64,000 bases of DNA, from positions 13,694,932 to 13,758,931 of the forward strand of contig NC_092679.1 of the NCBI RefSeq assembly GCF_964355755.1, given 5' to 3'. This DNA is from Antedon mediterranea. Lineage: Eukaryota > Echinodermata > Crinoidea > Comatulida > Antedonidae. Within the stretch, counting starts at the first letter, position 1, and the number at the start of each line of letters is the position of its first letter. The notes below the pieces were generated by a model. It was not told the origin of the DNA. It ran no database searches and saw only the letters and a program-made list of their open reading frames with translations. Positions 35,300-46,810 of the stretch are shown piece after piece. Made by a program: the position numbers and the translations under genes.

Positions 35300-36217
35300 A
35301 TATAGATATAAAATTAACACAATAAATACAAACAGTACAGTACAGCTATAACTAATGCAAACACTTTTTAAAAATGTTTCAAGAATTTTCGCAGTTAGGT
35401 AACTATATATTTTATTAAATCAATCATTTCATCATTAATTAACATCTTGTAAGCAATATTAGTAATATGGAATATAAAGTTAATTTACACGATTTAAAAA
35501 TGTTAATGAATGAAGTTTAAAAAGATAAAAAATGTGATAAGAATGATAATAATAGAGATTTTAGGGTGATGACATGAAAGATGATATTATTGTGGTGTTT
35601 AGGCCACAAAGGAGAGAAAAACAAGCTCTTATTTATGCGTATTGTTCTTTAAAAATAGGTCTAATTTACAATGGTATTTTGTAAGTACAAGATCAAGACT
35701 TATTGATGTATTGTATATGTCAGTAAAATTTACAGTTTACAAAATGGTTCTTTCTATAATCTGAATCTGACTACAGTATCATACAGTGTATGACCTTCTT
35801 ATATATACAAAATATTCATATGTCATACATACATTATACACAATGGCAATGATATACGACTATTTTTACCTACGTATCAACATGTTGTTTTCTCTTTTTT
35901 CACATTCATTGATATTCTTTTTAACACTAAAATTTGATAATTCCGTCATGACACAGTAATAATCGTAATAATATAAACATTCTAGTCACAACCAGGTGAT
36001 ACTTTCCACACTTTAATAATTTAATCAGATTTTTAGACTAACTTAAAACAAGCATATTTTATTCCTCTTTCATTACTATATTAAAACAAATTGAATATGT
36101 AAAGTTACAATGGAAACTTAACAAAACTGGCTATTACAACTAAAAAGTTAAAAAGGTTATTTTATCTTTTTTTTTAATCTTATACTATACAATAACAAGA
36201 GTTATGGTATAAATATT
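35300..36217. other. AT-rich non-coding stretch
   Basis: No exon, terminal repeat or coding frame is recognised here. Confidence 0.5.
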
Positions 36218-37448
36218 ACCTCATTATAAAAATAAAGCTATATTATAATATTATTTTGCTACTCGGAGACTGCGGCAATTAACAAACTCATAGAATAATA
36301 AATAAAGACGCATACAACATAAGTTCTGGCTTAAATAGTTTAATTAGTAAATGAACATTCACCCATGTAAAACTGCACATTAAAGTCATAAGCAAATATA
36401 AGTTATATAGCAATAATTTTCCAATTCTAAGTAAGCACAACAGGGATGCTCAGAAAAAAATAGCCCGCGGCAGGTGCCAAGGCACCGCCAAGAGCAGCCC
36501 ACCAAAGTGCAGGAAAAAAGGAAGAATGTTCACTTACCCGCATGAAACTGAGATAAAAAAAAACAACCAGGAATCCCTGGAAGAGTCTCCAAAGAGACTG
36601 ATAGGTACAAAAATCACCATTAATACAACGATGCTCCCCATGAAAGTATACGCAGATACTTCATGGCAGTATGTTGAGCATCAGCACCTTCCACCCAAGG
36701 CTAATCCAAGGGCTCCACTACCGTACACTGCAATGGGAGCAAAGTTGTACTAACACATCGCAAATAAACATTACTGACAGAAAAAAAAACCAAAAACGCA
36801 TGGATGTGAGTTATAATGTAAATGTAGATTTTTATTATGTTGTTGAAAATTCGCAGAAATATAAATTATTCAATGAAATACAACAATACAGCTGGCCACC
36901 TCTTGAACATGATGAGGGAAATCCCTGTTTGCAGTTTATGACCGCCCCTTTGGAGATCTAAAAGTATGATGCTTTTTGAAGTTTCCGTAACAACCTGAGG
37001 TGATTGTCAATTAGATTGCCAAGGGCTTTAGGTTGTCAACAAAGCATGTCACAGGTTAAGATAAGATAAGATATGATAAGATAAATCTTTATTGTCATGA
37101 ACACAAGGCGAGCATAACATTGGTTTTCCTTGATGCTTAAAAACACATACAATATATAAAACATTAAAAATATCAATACAATACATTAAAAATATATACA
37201 GTTGTAAACAAGTAAAACAAACTATCTTTGAAATGTTGAGTTGGAAACATGAATGGAGTTGTGGACGATGTCTAGAACAGAATTGGTGAACTTTCAAAAA
37301 TTGTCTTCGGTTTTTCGGTTGGTTGATCCAATATTTAAATCAAAGACACAAATAAAATAAAAATATAATGTTTAAAGTACATTGTTAAAATATTAAAGTG
37401 ATTGGTTGACCTCATTATAAAAATAAAGCTATATTATAATATTATTTT
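36218..37448. repeat. 40-bp perfect direct repeat flanking a 1.15-kb insert
   Basis: ACCTCATTATAAAAATAAAG and the next 20 bases are identical at 36218-36257 and 37409-37448. The right copy overlaps the stop codon of gene 2. Between them, 37057-37300 looks like a LINE 3' untranslated region on the minus strand (AATAAAGATTTATC then a TCTTA-type tail). The rest is unrecognised. Confidence 0.8.
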
Positions 37449-37550
37449 TCTCAATGTGTGATTCTTCAAGGTCATCTTCATCGATTTGAAGAAGCAGTGC
37501 TCTACTCGCTTGACGACAACAGTCTGTTTTGAATTTCTTCAAAAAATCAA
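37429..37550 (-). CDS. Gene 2, last exon: cytoplasmic tail of a membrane protein
   Basis: After a TTTTCAG acceptor the frame gives DFLKKFKTDCCRQASRAL, an acidic stretch (IDEDDLEESHIE) and a stop at 37429-37431. The exon enters with two bases and completes the Val codon left by the exon at 37661, so the splice is phase-consistent. The stop codon lies inside the 40-bp direct repeat described for 36218-37448. Confidence 0.6.
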
Positions 37551-37660
37551 CTGAAAACGAGAGCAAACAAATAATTTAATATTAATTTATAAGCAGTTGG
37601 CTGAATATGGTGGTTTAATATTCGTACATTTACATTATAGGCCTTCAATAAATATCTCAC

Positions 37661-39389
37661 CAATTACGACTAGCATGATAGAAACATTCAGCATAATTAG
37701 GATAACGGGAGTTATCTTGTGAAGTAAACCAATGACGTCATCTTCATTGAAACTCTGATCCAAGTTTACGATCGCCCCAATGGATAGATTGGAATTGGAA
37801 TCTCTGCTCTGACTTCTCTTTCATTGGTTCAAGGTATAAGTGCAACACAATAAATATGACAGTAAAAATAGAGAGTAAGTGTCACAAGTGTCATAAGTTT
37901 TGTATTTATTTTGCAAGTCATGCTTACTTTTCCTTTTGTTTTCATTATTTGAACCTTTCTTTTGTTTTAGGAAACTATTGTTTGAAGCCAGTGGAGCAGA
38001 GTGTTTGTGTGCAGAGAAGGAGTGTGTGGAGGTTGCTGATTGGAGGAGAGGTGTAAGAGTTGAGTTGGTGTTTGAGTTGCTGATTGGTTGAGAAGGATAA
38101 GGTGGTGGTATGTGTGCAATTGAGGGAAGGTTGAGAGGGGGATGAAAATTGAGAGGAGACAGAGAAGGAGGGCTATGTTATGTTGAAGCAGAAAGGAAAT
38201 AAAGTGATACATATGAAGTTAATAAAGTGTGGGTTGGAAAGAATTATGGTGATATAGAGCTGAAGCAGAAAGGAAAAAAAGGGATATACATGAAGTTAAT
38301 AAATTGTGAGTTGGAAATAATTATGGTGATATAGAGCTGAAGCAGAAAATAGAGCTGAAGCAGGAAGGAAATAAAGTGATATACATGAAGTTAATAAATT
38401 GTGCGTTGGAAATAATTATGGTGATATAGAGCTGAAGCAGAAGGGAAATAAAGTGATATAGGCCTACATGAAGTTAATAAATTGTGAGTTGGAAGTAATA
38501 CTATAAGGCAGTACAGAAAGACATCAAGAAACATTTTAACTTTATATTTCATTTATTTATATGTCAGAAAATAGTTGCAGTTTGAGAAGAATTATAATTG
38601 GGAATACAAGCATAACGGGAGCAGAGGCGTGGGAGTTGTTTAGTTGCAGAATCGTTTTAACTTTTATCTTTCGAATTTGTTTTTGTGTCAGCGTAGGAGA
38701 AAAGGCAAGAAGGAACGATATTTGTGGACATTCATTGTTGTTTAATTATTCATCTTGTGATATTATTGTATTTGGAAGGGGGGTTCTGGGATTTATTTGA
38801 CAATAAGAAGATTGTTGATATTTTGTCTGGAAGGATTGGGAATTTGGGAAAGTGTATAAATTGTGTGGGGAATAGGGATACTGTATCATTGTTTGAGAAT
38901 TGGTGGGGGTTTTTTTGGGGAGGGGGGTGGGGTTTGGATTATAGAAGGAAGAATTGTTTTGTCAAAGATTATTATTAAATTTACTTTTTACATTTATATG
39001 TGTACAGTTGTGGCTATTTACCGTTGTTTACCGGTGGTTACCAGATATTACATGTCCGAAAGAGCCGTAATTGCGGCTGTTTGACAGTAAGACAAACTTG
39101 AGGACACGTCATCTTTCAAGTTTGCAATGAGTGCCAACAGAGCCTTGTTGTACAGCTCAAAGGATTCCCAAAACCAAAATGTTTGCTTGTATTGTCCCCA
39201 AAAGAACCTTCCTCCAATAATCCACCCTTTACTCTGATTTTTCTTATGTTGATCACAACGTACATTTTTATAGTATAGCATAAGAAATATGGCCAATGGA
39301 AAACCAATGATGTATATTAAAGCAACGTAAACAAGTGTTTTGTTAGTTTGATACGATAAAAATATGGTATAAAAATATCTAAAGCTGAT
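37661..39389 (-). pseudogene. Gene 2, membrane-spanning exon interrupted by a solo LTR
   Basis: With the LTR (37880-39086) and one target duplication set aside, 39389-39087 and 37874-37661 form one exon of 517 nt. It starts after a TACAG acceptor, ends at a GTGAG donor, and has the same frame on both sides. The upper part encodes a long hydrophobic segment (LVYVALIYIIGFPLAIFLML), then YYKNVRCDQHKKN and FWFWESFELYNKALLAL. The lower part encodes SLFLLSYLLCCTYTL and ITPVILIMLNVSIMLVVIG. Four hydrophobic segments suggest the C-terminal end of a multi-pass membrane protein; the family is not recognised. Besides the LTR there is one in-frame TGA (37821-37823), so this allele looks broken. Upstream exons were not found. 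Confidence 0.6.
37880..39086. mobile_element. Solo LTR, copy 1 (1207 bp), 5-bp target duplication GTAAG
   Basis: It begins TGTCACAAGTG and ends CTGTTTGACA (TG...CA), with GTAAG at 37875-37879 and 39087-39091. It carries an internal tandem repeat at about 38190-38500 (unit about 75-85 bp, containing GATATAGAGCTGAAGCAG). Small ORFs inside are not conserved in frame with copy 2. No internal retroviral-type genes are present. The family is Gypsy- or BEL-like by termini only. Orientation relative to transcription is unknown. Confidence 0.85.
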
Positions 39390-40396
39390 CTGTATATTAC
39401 TGTACTATAAAAACAATCAGGTCCAGTGCGGTAGACAAATCATCAAACTGATGTGATTCCTAGGCCAAAGGAGTGCCCTTTCTAGATAAAGTGCAGCGGG
39501 AAATTCAAATTGTCAATGGTACACGTATGTCATTCAACACTCGAAAGGTGACCTAGCGGAGCTCGTTATTGAATGTCCGCACAGTACGACAGTCCGTTCG
39601 GATACAACCGTAGCACAATCGTTATAATAGACCAATGAAAGTAAGCATATAAACGAAAACAAGATTATCAAATGCCTGAATAATAAAATACAATGATGAC
39701 TGTAGCAAAATAAATGGCGTCAAACAGATGGCATTGAGCTTGAGCATGTAGCCTACATGAAAATGTGATCATTTTGTTATAGGGCCTAACTAACTGGGAA
39801 GTATTAACCTCTGTGTATCCCTACAGCATCTATAGAGATTGTTCATCCAAAAGGACGAAAATTTATAAATAAATAACCTACTGTAATATATAATAATAAT
39901 ATTCATTAGTAGTTTAATGACAAAATCAGTAGCATTAGCATAACAATTGCTTTAGAGTGAACATTACCTATTATTATTGAAACCAGATGGAATTGTGTTC
40001 ACAGTTATAAACAGTTACACCAAGGAAAATCCATCGGTTTCGTTTTTGTTTTAAACAAGTTTGCAATTATGTGTCTTGAAAGTATTATTTTGATCACATG
40101 ATGTCCATACATGTTTCTTTTCATTCGGACCATCAAAGCTTTGAATTGTCGCTGTCATCCACTGTCATAATGCGAAGTTAGACTATGCTTTAATTAGGAA
40201 TTAGAATACACTCTATATAATGAATACATTTAGTTTATTCTGTGACAGTACTCAGTTCACTAAAACGAAACTTGGCTCTGGGTTTTCACCACGTTCTCGG
40301 AATACATACATCATAAGAGTAACTTTCTATCAATTAAATTTAAATCATTAAAACAGTTTCTGATACTTTGAATTCCTATACCACTGTTTTGTTTGT
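39390..40396. other. Intergenic or intronic DNA between gene 2 and gene 3
   Basis: No further exon is recognised. Missing upstream exons of gene 2 could lie here or beyond gene 3, but no convincing acceptor/donor pair with coding content was found. Confidence 0.4.
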
Positions 40397-42949
40397 CTAT
40401 TGCCTAGATCCTTTGTAATTTCGACGTAAACTGCTGCTCTGATTTTGAGGTCGTGTCATGTCTGGTGGTCTTGGTGCTGTTTTTGAGGGTTTTGCTATTT
40501 TTCCTGTGGCATTTATTGATGGTAATGTCAAACTAGTATGTTCGTCGTCACTGGGAAGACGACTTGCACTCAGCCGTGGTGGGCTCAGTTGTGGTCTATT
40601 TGTTAGTCGTCCATTTGGTGGTTGCTTCCTCGCAGCTTGCTTATCTGTTGCCGTATGTGGACCAATGTTATTCGAAGAAAGTCTTGCAATTTTAGCATTA
40701 TCAAGCGATGGTCTGCTTCCTGGAAATACGGTAGCAGTACGTCCGACGCTTCCATCTGAAAGTTTGTTTCTTGTATCAGAAGTGTAGCGGTTTCCCATCT
40801 TTTGACAGCTTGCAGTCGAGTTGTCTCTATGTAGTCTTTTAATCAGAGGACTAGATTTACCAGAAAGTTCAACCATATCCAGAAGACTTCTCTCGTGCTG
40901 CTTCTTTCTTTGAGGCTTTCTTGTATACTTGATTGAGTCTGCAAAGTAAAATTATAAGTTACACTTTTAATTAGGTCTTGTTTCATTTCAACCCATTTAA
41001 GCTAATGCATAGTAGACTGGTTTGACTCCATCTCAAAGTAAAAATATTTTGTTACACTTTTAGTTAGGTCTTGTTTCATTTGAACACTCTCTCATTTCAA
41101 TCTAAACTAAAGCACGGTGGACTTGTTTGACTCCATATCCTACATATTAGTGGTATCCTACATGGTTCTGAATTGGGAGACATGTGCTTTACCTTCATTG
41201 TTAGAGAATCCTATTTTAGATGACATCAAGTCACACCCAGAAGTGACATCTGAAGGATGCACATCAAAGATCTGAAAATCTGTGTTTGATCTATTTCTAC
41301 GATCGTCAGATAATCTATATAAGAAGACATGGATTTATCTATATTATAAGTGAGAGAGTTTGTCTGTTTGTCTGTCTGTTTGTTTGTTTGTCTGTTTGTT
41401 CGTTATACAAATTTTTGTTACTGCACGTAATCTTACATATGGGGTATCAAAATGACCGAAACTGTACCGGGAATGTTCTAAGCTATATTTCAACATCATC
41501 CGCAACTTAGGATCCATGTTAGGGACCAAAATGTGGTCAAAACCCCCACTTTCAATGTTTGTTCGTTATACAAATTTCTGTTTCTGCACGTAACCATACG
41601 TATGGGGTATCAAAATGATGGCAATTGTACCCGGAAGGTTTTAAACTACATTTAAAAAAATTCCCCCGAATCCTGGGGTTTTTGTGGGAGGGGTGGGGGC
41701 GGGGGGTGGTGTGGTGGTTTGTGATGTCATTTTTTGCTAGGGCTCGGGGTTGTAGGCTATCGAATTGTAAAATTATACTACAAAAGTTTTACAGTATTTG
41801 AATTATCCTCAGCAAGGTGTTTGGGGAAATATAGATATAGATATACATATTTTATTCATTAACCAATATGACACCTATTCAATTAAACATTTAGCAAAGT
41901 ACTTTAACCATATCCAGCTATGTATCGGCCTCCTGGATTGTCTCATTACAGACATCCATTCCTGTGTGAACGTACACACGTTCTTTACTGTTACTGTGTT
42001 CAACTACATCACCATGCCTCCAAGAAAAAAACGCCCATTGTGAGGGAGGGGCGTTGGGAGATAGAGTACAGGAGACAGTGGGATTTTGCTTAGGCTAGGA
42101 GATAGTGTGGATTTTGCTTAGGTCAGAATTGTGGTTGGAAATTGTTAAAGTATTTAATTATCCCTGGGAAGCGGCTGGGAGTTTGGGGTGGGGGTGTTAG
42201 GCTATCACCATGACTGAAACTGTATTTGGAATGTTTTAAATTTGAAAACTGCCACTGAGGGATTATGGGTTGGGAGTGATAATAACATAATTTGTACTGG
42301 AACCGTCTTCAACACATCACCCAGTGTATCTGGGGTGTGTTTGTAGGGGGAGGAGGAGCGAAAATACCAGCGTAATGAAGTAGCCTATATGATTGGAATT
42401 GTACTAGGAACAGTTACTATTCAACTGTCCAGGACAGGAGTTAAGGATTGTTGATTGTGGCTGGGGTGGTGAAAGGAGAAAGAATGCTGGGGGACCGCAG
42501 TATCTAAATTAGATATTTTAGTTATCAGCCAATATGACACCTATTCATTTACACAATTTACAACGTACTTCAACCATTATTAGACCCATCATAGCTATGT
42601 ATACTCCTTTCAATTTGAAGCTTAGGTTGAATTGAATTTGTCCATCACTCGAAAGAATTTGTACTGAGAAGGCTTTAAACTCATTTTGAAACCCGCCCTG
42701 GGGCGGGTAAAATTGCTAGTAAACTATAATATTGGTCTAAATGATTTCGGTACAAATAACTAAATACGGTTATGTATGTAGGCCTATATTGAATTGGCGT
42801 GTAGTGTACCTAGGCTAAAAAAGCATTGATACAAAACATCGTTCAAAAAATGTTTCAAAACACAAATCTTTTATCTATTTATTTAATTATACATGCTATT
42901 GAAATTTCATTTATACTATAACTTACCGTTTGTTTTTTCGTGAATCCAT
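40397..42949 (-). CDS. Gene 3: small basic, disordered protein (3 exons, 220 residues)
   Basis: Exons 42927-42949 (MDSRKNK plus two bases), 41193-41290 and 40397-40938 join in frame to 663 nt, exactly 221 codons including the stop. Exon 2 reads SNTDFQIFDVHPSDV..., exon 3 DSIKYTRKPQRKKQHERSLL then a long Ser/Pro/Arg/Asn-rich region ending in YKGSRQ. No domain, membrane segment or signal peptide is seen; the protein is basic and low in hydrophobic residues, so probably nuclear or cytoskeletal and disordered. The exon 2 acceptor (GAAATAG) is weak; a better-looking CAG at 41272 would break the frame from exon 1. Function unknown. Intron 1 carries a Helitron. Confidence 0.6.
41338..42719 (+). mobile_element. 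Non-autonomous Helitron (TCTATATTATAAG...CTAG)
   Basis: It starts TCTATATTATAAGTGAGAGAG after an A, and ends with the hairpin CCGCCC-TGG-GGCGGG, eight bases, then CTAG before a T. Inside is a (GTTTGTCT)n stretch and five or six degenerate units containing a GTAC-type GGAA..TTTAAAC block. No Rep/helicase ORF. It sits in intron 1 of gene 3. Confidence 0.85.
42927..42949 (-). CDS. Gene 3 first coding exon, copy A
   Basis: ATG, seven full codons (MDSRKNK) and two bases of an Arg codon, then GTAAGT. Short, but the frame links correctly to exon 2, and a near-identical copy exists at 44377-44399. Confidence 0.55.
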
Positions 42950-43187
42950 TAGTAAATTAGTGAAATATTTTCGGAGAAATTGTAAGACAGTGTAAGTTTG
43001 TTTGCTTTTAGACGTTTTTATGCAGTAGTAGTTACTATACTAATGCCAAACGTATACAATGGCAACAATCACGCGCTGTGCGCGTTACCATGGCTGGAAG
43101 TGGGAGCATGCGCATTAATGCACTGTAATCTGCAGCTGTGATATGATGTGTGGCAAACAAGTATAACATGAACTTACATTGTTATAA

Positions 43188-43300
43188 ATAAACAAGACCA
43201 TATACATGGCTGCAGTCGCGTGTGCAAAATTGAGTCAGTGTTTACCGACCGACCGACCTACCAACCGATCGACATAGTTAGCTATAGAGTAGCGTTTGCA
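43188..43300. repeat. (CGGT)n-bearing dispersed repeat, copy 4
   Basis: CCATATACATGGCTGCAGTCG, GTGTTTACCGACCGACC and GACATAGTTAGCTATAGAG: the same ordered blocks as the other copies, with the middle deleted. Confidence 0.8.
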
Positions 43301-43329
43301 CGCGATTAAATTAAATAAGTAATTAAATT

Positions 43330-43975
43330 AAAAACATTTATATTTGCCTCCAAGTATTAATATCCACTGTCAAAATAACGAAAAAAACATGAATATGAGT
43401 TAGTGTTTACCGACCGACCAACCGAAATTGTGAAAATGTTAAAAAATGTTGAACAAATTTTAAAAACATTTATATTTGCCTCCAAGTATTAATATCCACT
43501 GTCAAAATAACGAAAAAATATGAATATGAGTTTGTGTTTACACCGATCGACTGACCGATATAGTGAGCTACTAAAAAAAACGAAAGAAATATGAATATGA
43601 GTTAGTATTTACCGAACGACTAACAGACCGAAAAAAAACACCATTTTTTAAACATTTATATTTGCCTCCAAGTATTACTATCCAGTGTCAAATTAAAGAA
43701 AAAATATGAATATGAGTTTAGTGTTTAGCTGAAAATGCTGAAAAATTGTTTTAAACACTTATGTTGGCCTCCAAATATTAATATCCAGTGTCAAATTAAA
43801 AAAAAAATATGATTATGTGTTTAGTGTTTACCGACCGACCGACCAACCTACCGAATTTTCTAAAGATGTAAAAAAATGTTGAAAAATGTTAAAAAACATT
43901 CATTATAATATTTGACTCCAAGTATTAATATCCACTGTCAAAATAAGGAGGAAAAATATGAATATGAGTTTCAAT
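43330..43975. repeat. Satellite-like array, unit about 110-130 bp, 5-6 copies
   Basis: Units contain TTTATATTTGCCTCCAAGTA, ATATCCA(C/G)TGTCAAA and ATGAATATGAGTTTGTGTTTA followed by ACCGACC motifs. They lie between the two copies of the gene 3 first exon. The ACCG motif links the array to the (CGGT)n repeat just before it, which may have seeded it. Confidence 0.85.
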
Positions 43976-44376
43976 TAAATAAATAACCGATTAGCAAACG
44001 ATACAGTACGGTAGTATGTTGCTATGAGTATAATTATCATACCGACTAACTGCTATTTATTTGATATAATACAGATTCCATCGATCAATATCTAATGTAA
44101 ATGTAAATGCTTGCTTTTTTACATGATCATACAATGGAGTGTGTGCATTTTGTTACATTAAATAAATTTAAAAATGTATAATTAGTAAAACAAAATAGCA
44201 TTAAATTTAGAGAGGATAAATTAGTTTGAAAGTAGAAAATACAGGTTTCATTTCTAGATACAAAATCTACTTTTAATAGGATAGGGGTTATGCCTAGTTT
44301 CGATGTAAATGTTGTATGACTTATGAATTCTATCAGAATGAGATAGAATGAAAATCAATACAGAATAAATACTTAC

Positions 44377-44399
44377 CGTTTGTTTTTTCGTGATTCCAT
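44377..44399 (-). CDS. Duplicate of the gene 3 first coding exon, copy B
   Basis: Encodes MESRKNK plus two bases with the same GTAAGT donor; 22 of 23 coding bases equal copy A. The upstream bases are only loosely similar. It is either an alternative first exon with its own promoter, or the relic of a local duplication. Confidence 0.5.
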
Positions 44400-45470
44400 T
44401 GTATATTTTGTTAGAATTAAATCCGAGAAACTATAGTATAATTGCCTATGATTATAATGCAGTTTGTATAGTATGTTGTTGCTAACGCTATTTACGTATA
44501 CAAACGCGCGCTACGTGCATTGCTAAAGAGATATTTGATCATTCTCATTAATACATTGTGTTCTCAAATATACCTACCGTTTTCACTTATTTTCTTAATA
44601 TTCATTCGAATAAACTCCCATGGGCGTGTATTGCTAAGGATGGTTTTTAGAGGGTAGGGCTATTCGAGGGGAAGGCGTTTATTTTTTGGGTGTAATTATG
44701 TACAATCAAATAAATACCCCCTAAATATAAATAAGTAAAACACAATTAATATCGGGAAGTTATAAAATACAGTAAAAACTGGGGTTATTCGAAGGGAGGG
44801 GAGGTAGGCGTTTATTCAAAATGATGTTCTATGGGGTGAAATCTCAAAAAACTCAATAACTTTTTTTTTTCACAAATTTCTTGATTTTAAACAAAAGCGC
44901 AAACAAAATACACAAGTATTTAAGGCCGTCTGAACATTAATTTTAGAATCGAAATTCGTAAATTGGTTGTCGCATGGCAATATTTCAAAATGTATAAATT
45001 CTTTTATAATTCAAAACAGGCTATATTAATGTGTAAAATCTATTTAAATCAGGGATGAAATTTCACTCTTCCCTGATTTAAATATATTAACCTATCGATC
45101 TATCATTCATACAATGTTGAGTTGAATGCTTACCTCCCTGCTGTTGTCATCATATTAATTGCTATGAATTCATCTAATCAAAACATTATTAAATGAAAGG
45201 CTGTTTGATTGACTGGTGCAGCTAGGTAAACTGTATGTTCCTAGATTTATATATATACGAAATCTTCATGTCACACAAGAATAAAATAAGCCCACCCTCC
45301 TTTATTTTTCAAGATTGGAATACGTTTTAATAATTTAATCGATTCTCGTTTAATGTAAAATAACTGCTGACGATACGCATATTAAAAAATTCAAAAGCTT
45401 TTATTAATCTCTCTCCATATGTTTATAAGTTCAGTAAGTTTTACAAGATCGTAATTATAACCTAAGGTGT
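44400..45470. other. Non-coding stretch upstream of gene 3
   Basis: AT-rich. A segment at 44620-44830 with GGCGTTTATT and GGGG runs resembles 29400-29770. At 45134-45153 the minus strand reads ATG and six codons before a GTAAGC donor, also phase-compatible with gene 3 exon 2, but this may be chance. Confidence 0.35.
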
Positions 45471-45474
45471 ATGT

Positions 45475-45795
45475 GTCATGGTATAGGTGTGGTTGTTCAG
45501 AGGGTGTTGCTGTCCTAGGGGCATGGCAGTTGGACTAGAGGGTAGTTGTCCTAGGTGTAGTTTTTCTAGGGGGTAGTTGTCCGGGTGGGAGTTGTCCTAA
45601 GGGGGTAGTTTTCCTAGAGGGTAATTGTCCTAAGGGGTAATTGTTCAGGTGGGAGTTGTCCTAAGCGGGTAGTTTTCCTAGATGGTAATTGTCCAAGAGG
45701 GTAATTGTCCGGGTGGTAGTTGTCCTAGGAGAGTCATTGTCCGGGTGGAGGTTGTCCAGGTGGTAATTGTCCAGGGGTAGTTGTCCGGATACGGA
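45475..45795. repeat. Minisatellite, unit about 16-20 bp (GGGTAGTTGTCCTAGG-like)
   Basis: Roughly 17 degenerate units with GTAGTTGTCC or GTAATTGTCC in tandem. It abuts the LINE fragment at 45800. Confidence 0.9.
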
Positions 45796-45799
45796 AAAA

Positions 45800-46810
45800 T
45801 TTAAATGACCGTGAATTGATTGGAGCCTCTTTTCTCGATATATCTAAATGCTTCGACTCCATTGATCACACATATCTACTTACTAAATTGGATAATTATG
45901 GGCTAAAATGTAATTAAATTAAATGGTTCAAAAGTTATCTTTCCCAGCGTAAACAAATAGTTAAATATTCATAATAAATTATCTAAAAAAACAAAAGTCA
46001 AAGTTGGCATACCACAAGGTAGTGTCTTAGGACCAATTTTATTTCTACTATTTATAAATTACCTTCCTCAATATGTATACCCAGCCAGTTTAGTAAAACT
46101 AAACTTATGTTAATTGGAAATCATAATGTCCTCAGTCCTCTCTGAATTCATGTTGGTAGTGAAACCCTCGATGTCGTGAAGAATATCCGGTATCTTGGAC
46201 TTCAAATTGATGAGAATCTATTGGAATGATTCGGCAATTAATTAAAACTATTGGATACAAAATTATTATCCTAAATAAATTGTCTGAAACGCTAAGTGAA
46301 TCTCTTTTAAATATGCTATATCAGCGAAATTCAGCCCTGTATGGACTATGCTATCTCTGTGTGGGGAACTACGTCTCAAAAAAATTAAAATATTCTTTTA
46401 AGGTTACAAAAACTCGAGTTGTAAAAAGTATTTTTTACTTCAAAAACTATCGTGGGATTGATATTATTAAACAAAATAAATGGAAATTGCTAGATGAACG
46501 TAGAGACTACGCTATTGCTTGTATTATGTACAAATGTATACATGGTATTGCACCTCCCCGTATGTGGAACGATATAGAAATGGTTTACGACCAACATGGA
46601 TACTCTACGAGAATATTCCCAATCTCTGAATGTTATACCACCTATGCCAAATTGCTTATTAATGAACGGTTCGCTAAACAGTTCAGGAGCAAAAGTTTGG
46701 AATAAAATACCCGTAAAAATGCAAGATAGTTTGTCTGTAAATAGTTTTAAAATTAATTATAAAAGCATTTCTTAAAAAAATAATTGTATTTCCAGTATTA
46801 TTTTTAAAGT
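45800..46810 (+). pseudogene. LINE fragment (RT core and C-terminal region)
   Basis: Frames give LIGASFLDISKCFDSIDHTY, KVKVGIPQGSVLGPILFLLF, then, with the YADD region deleted, KNIRYLGLQIDENLL and a C-terminal part at 46226-46705 (YAIACIMYKCIHGIAP). The order matches a Jockey/CR1-type LINE. Stops and an internal deletion inactivate it. Poly(T)-rich DNA follows at 46820-46900. Confidence 0.8.

Noticed and set aside
36526-36961. Two overlapping plus-strand ORFs
   Set aside because: No recognisable domain, no splice sites, and they lie in the 1.15-kb insert; a decayed LINE was considered, but motifs are too weak.
37856-39084. Several plus-strand ORFs, repeated near-identically at 50745-52018
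   Set aside because: They lie wholly in the two solo LTRs and differ in frame and length between copies, so are not conserved genes.
40458-40787. Plus-strand ORF of 109 codons
   Set aside because: Antisense to exon 3 of gene 3, which has splice support and a consistent total frame.
41193-41271. Use of the CAG acceptor at 41272 for gene 3 exon 2
   Set aside because: It looks stronger than the chosen site, but joining exon 1 to it gives an early stop, while the site at 41291 gives an exact 221-codon frame.
46226-46705. Independent 159-residue gene
   Set aside because: Its sequence is the C-terminal region of the LINE that starts at 45800, just after the minisatellite.
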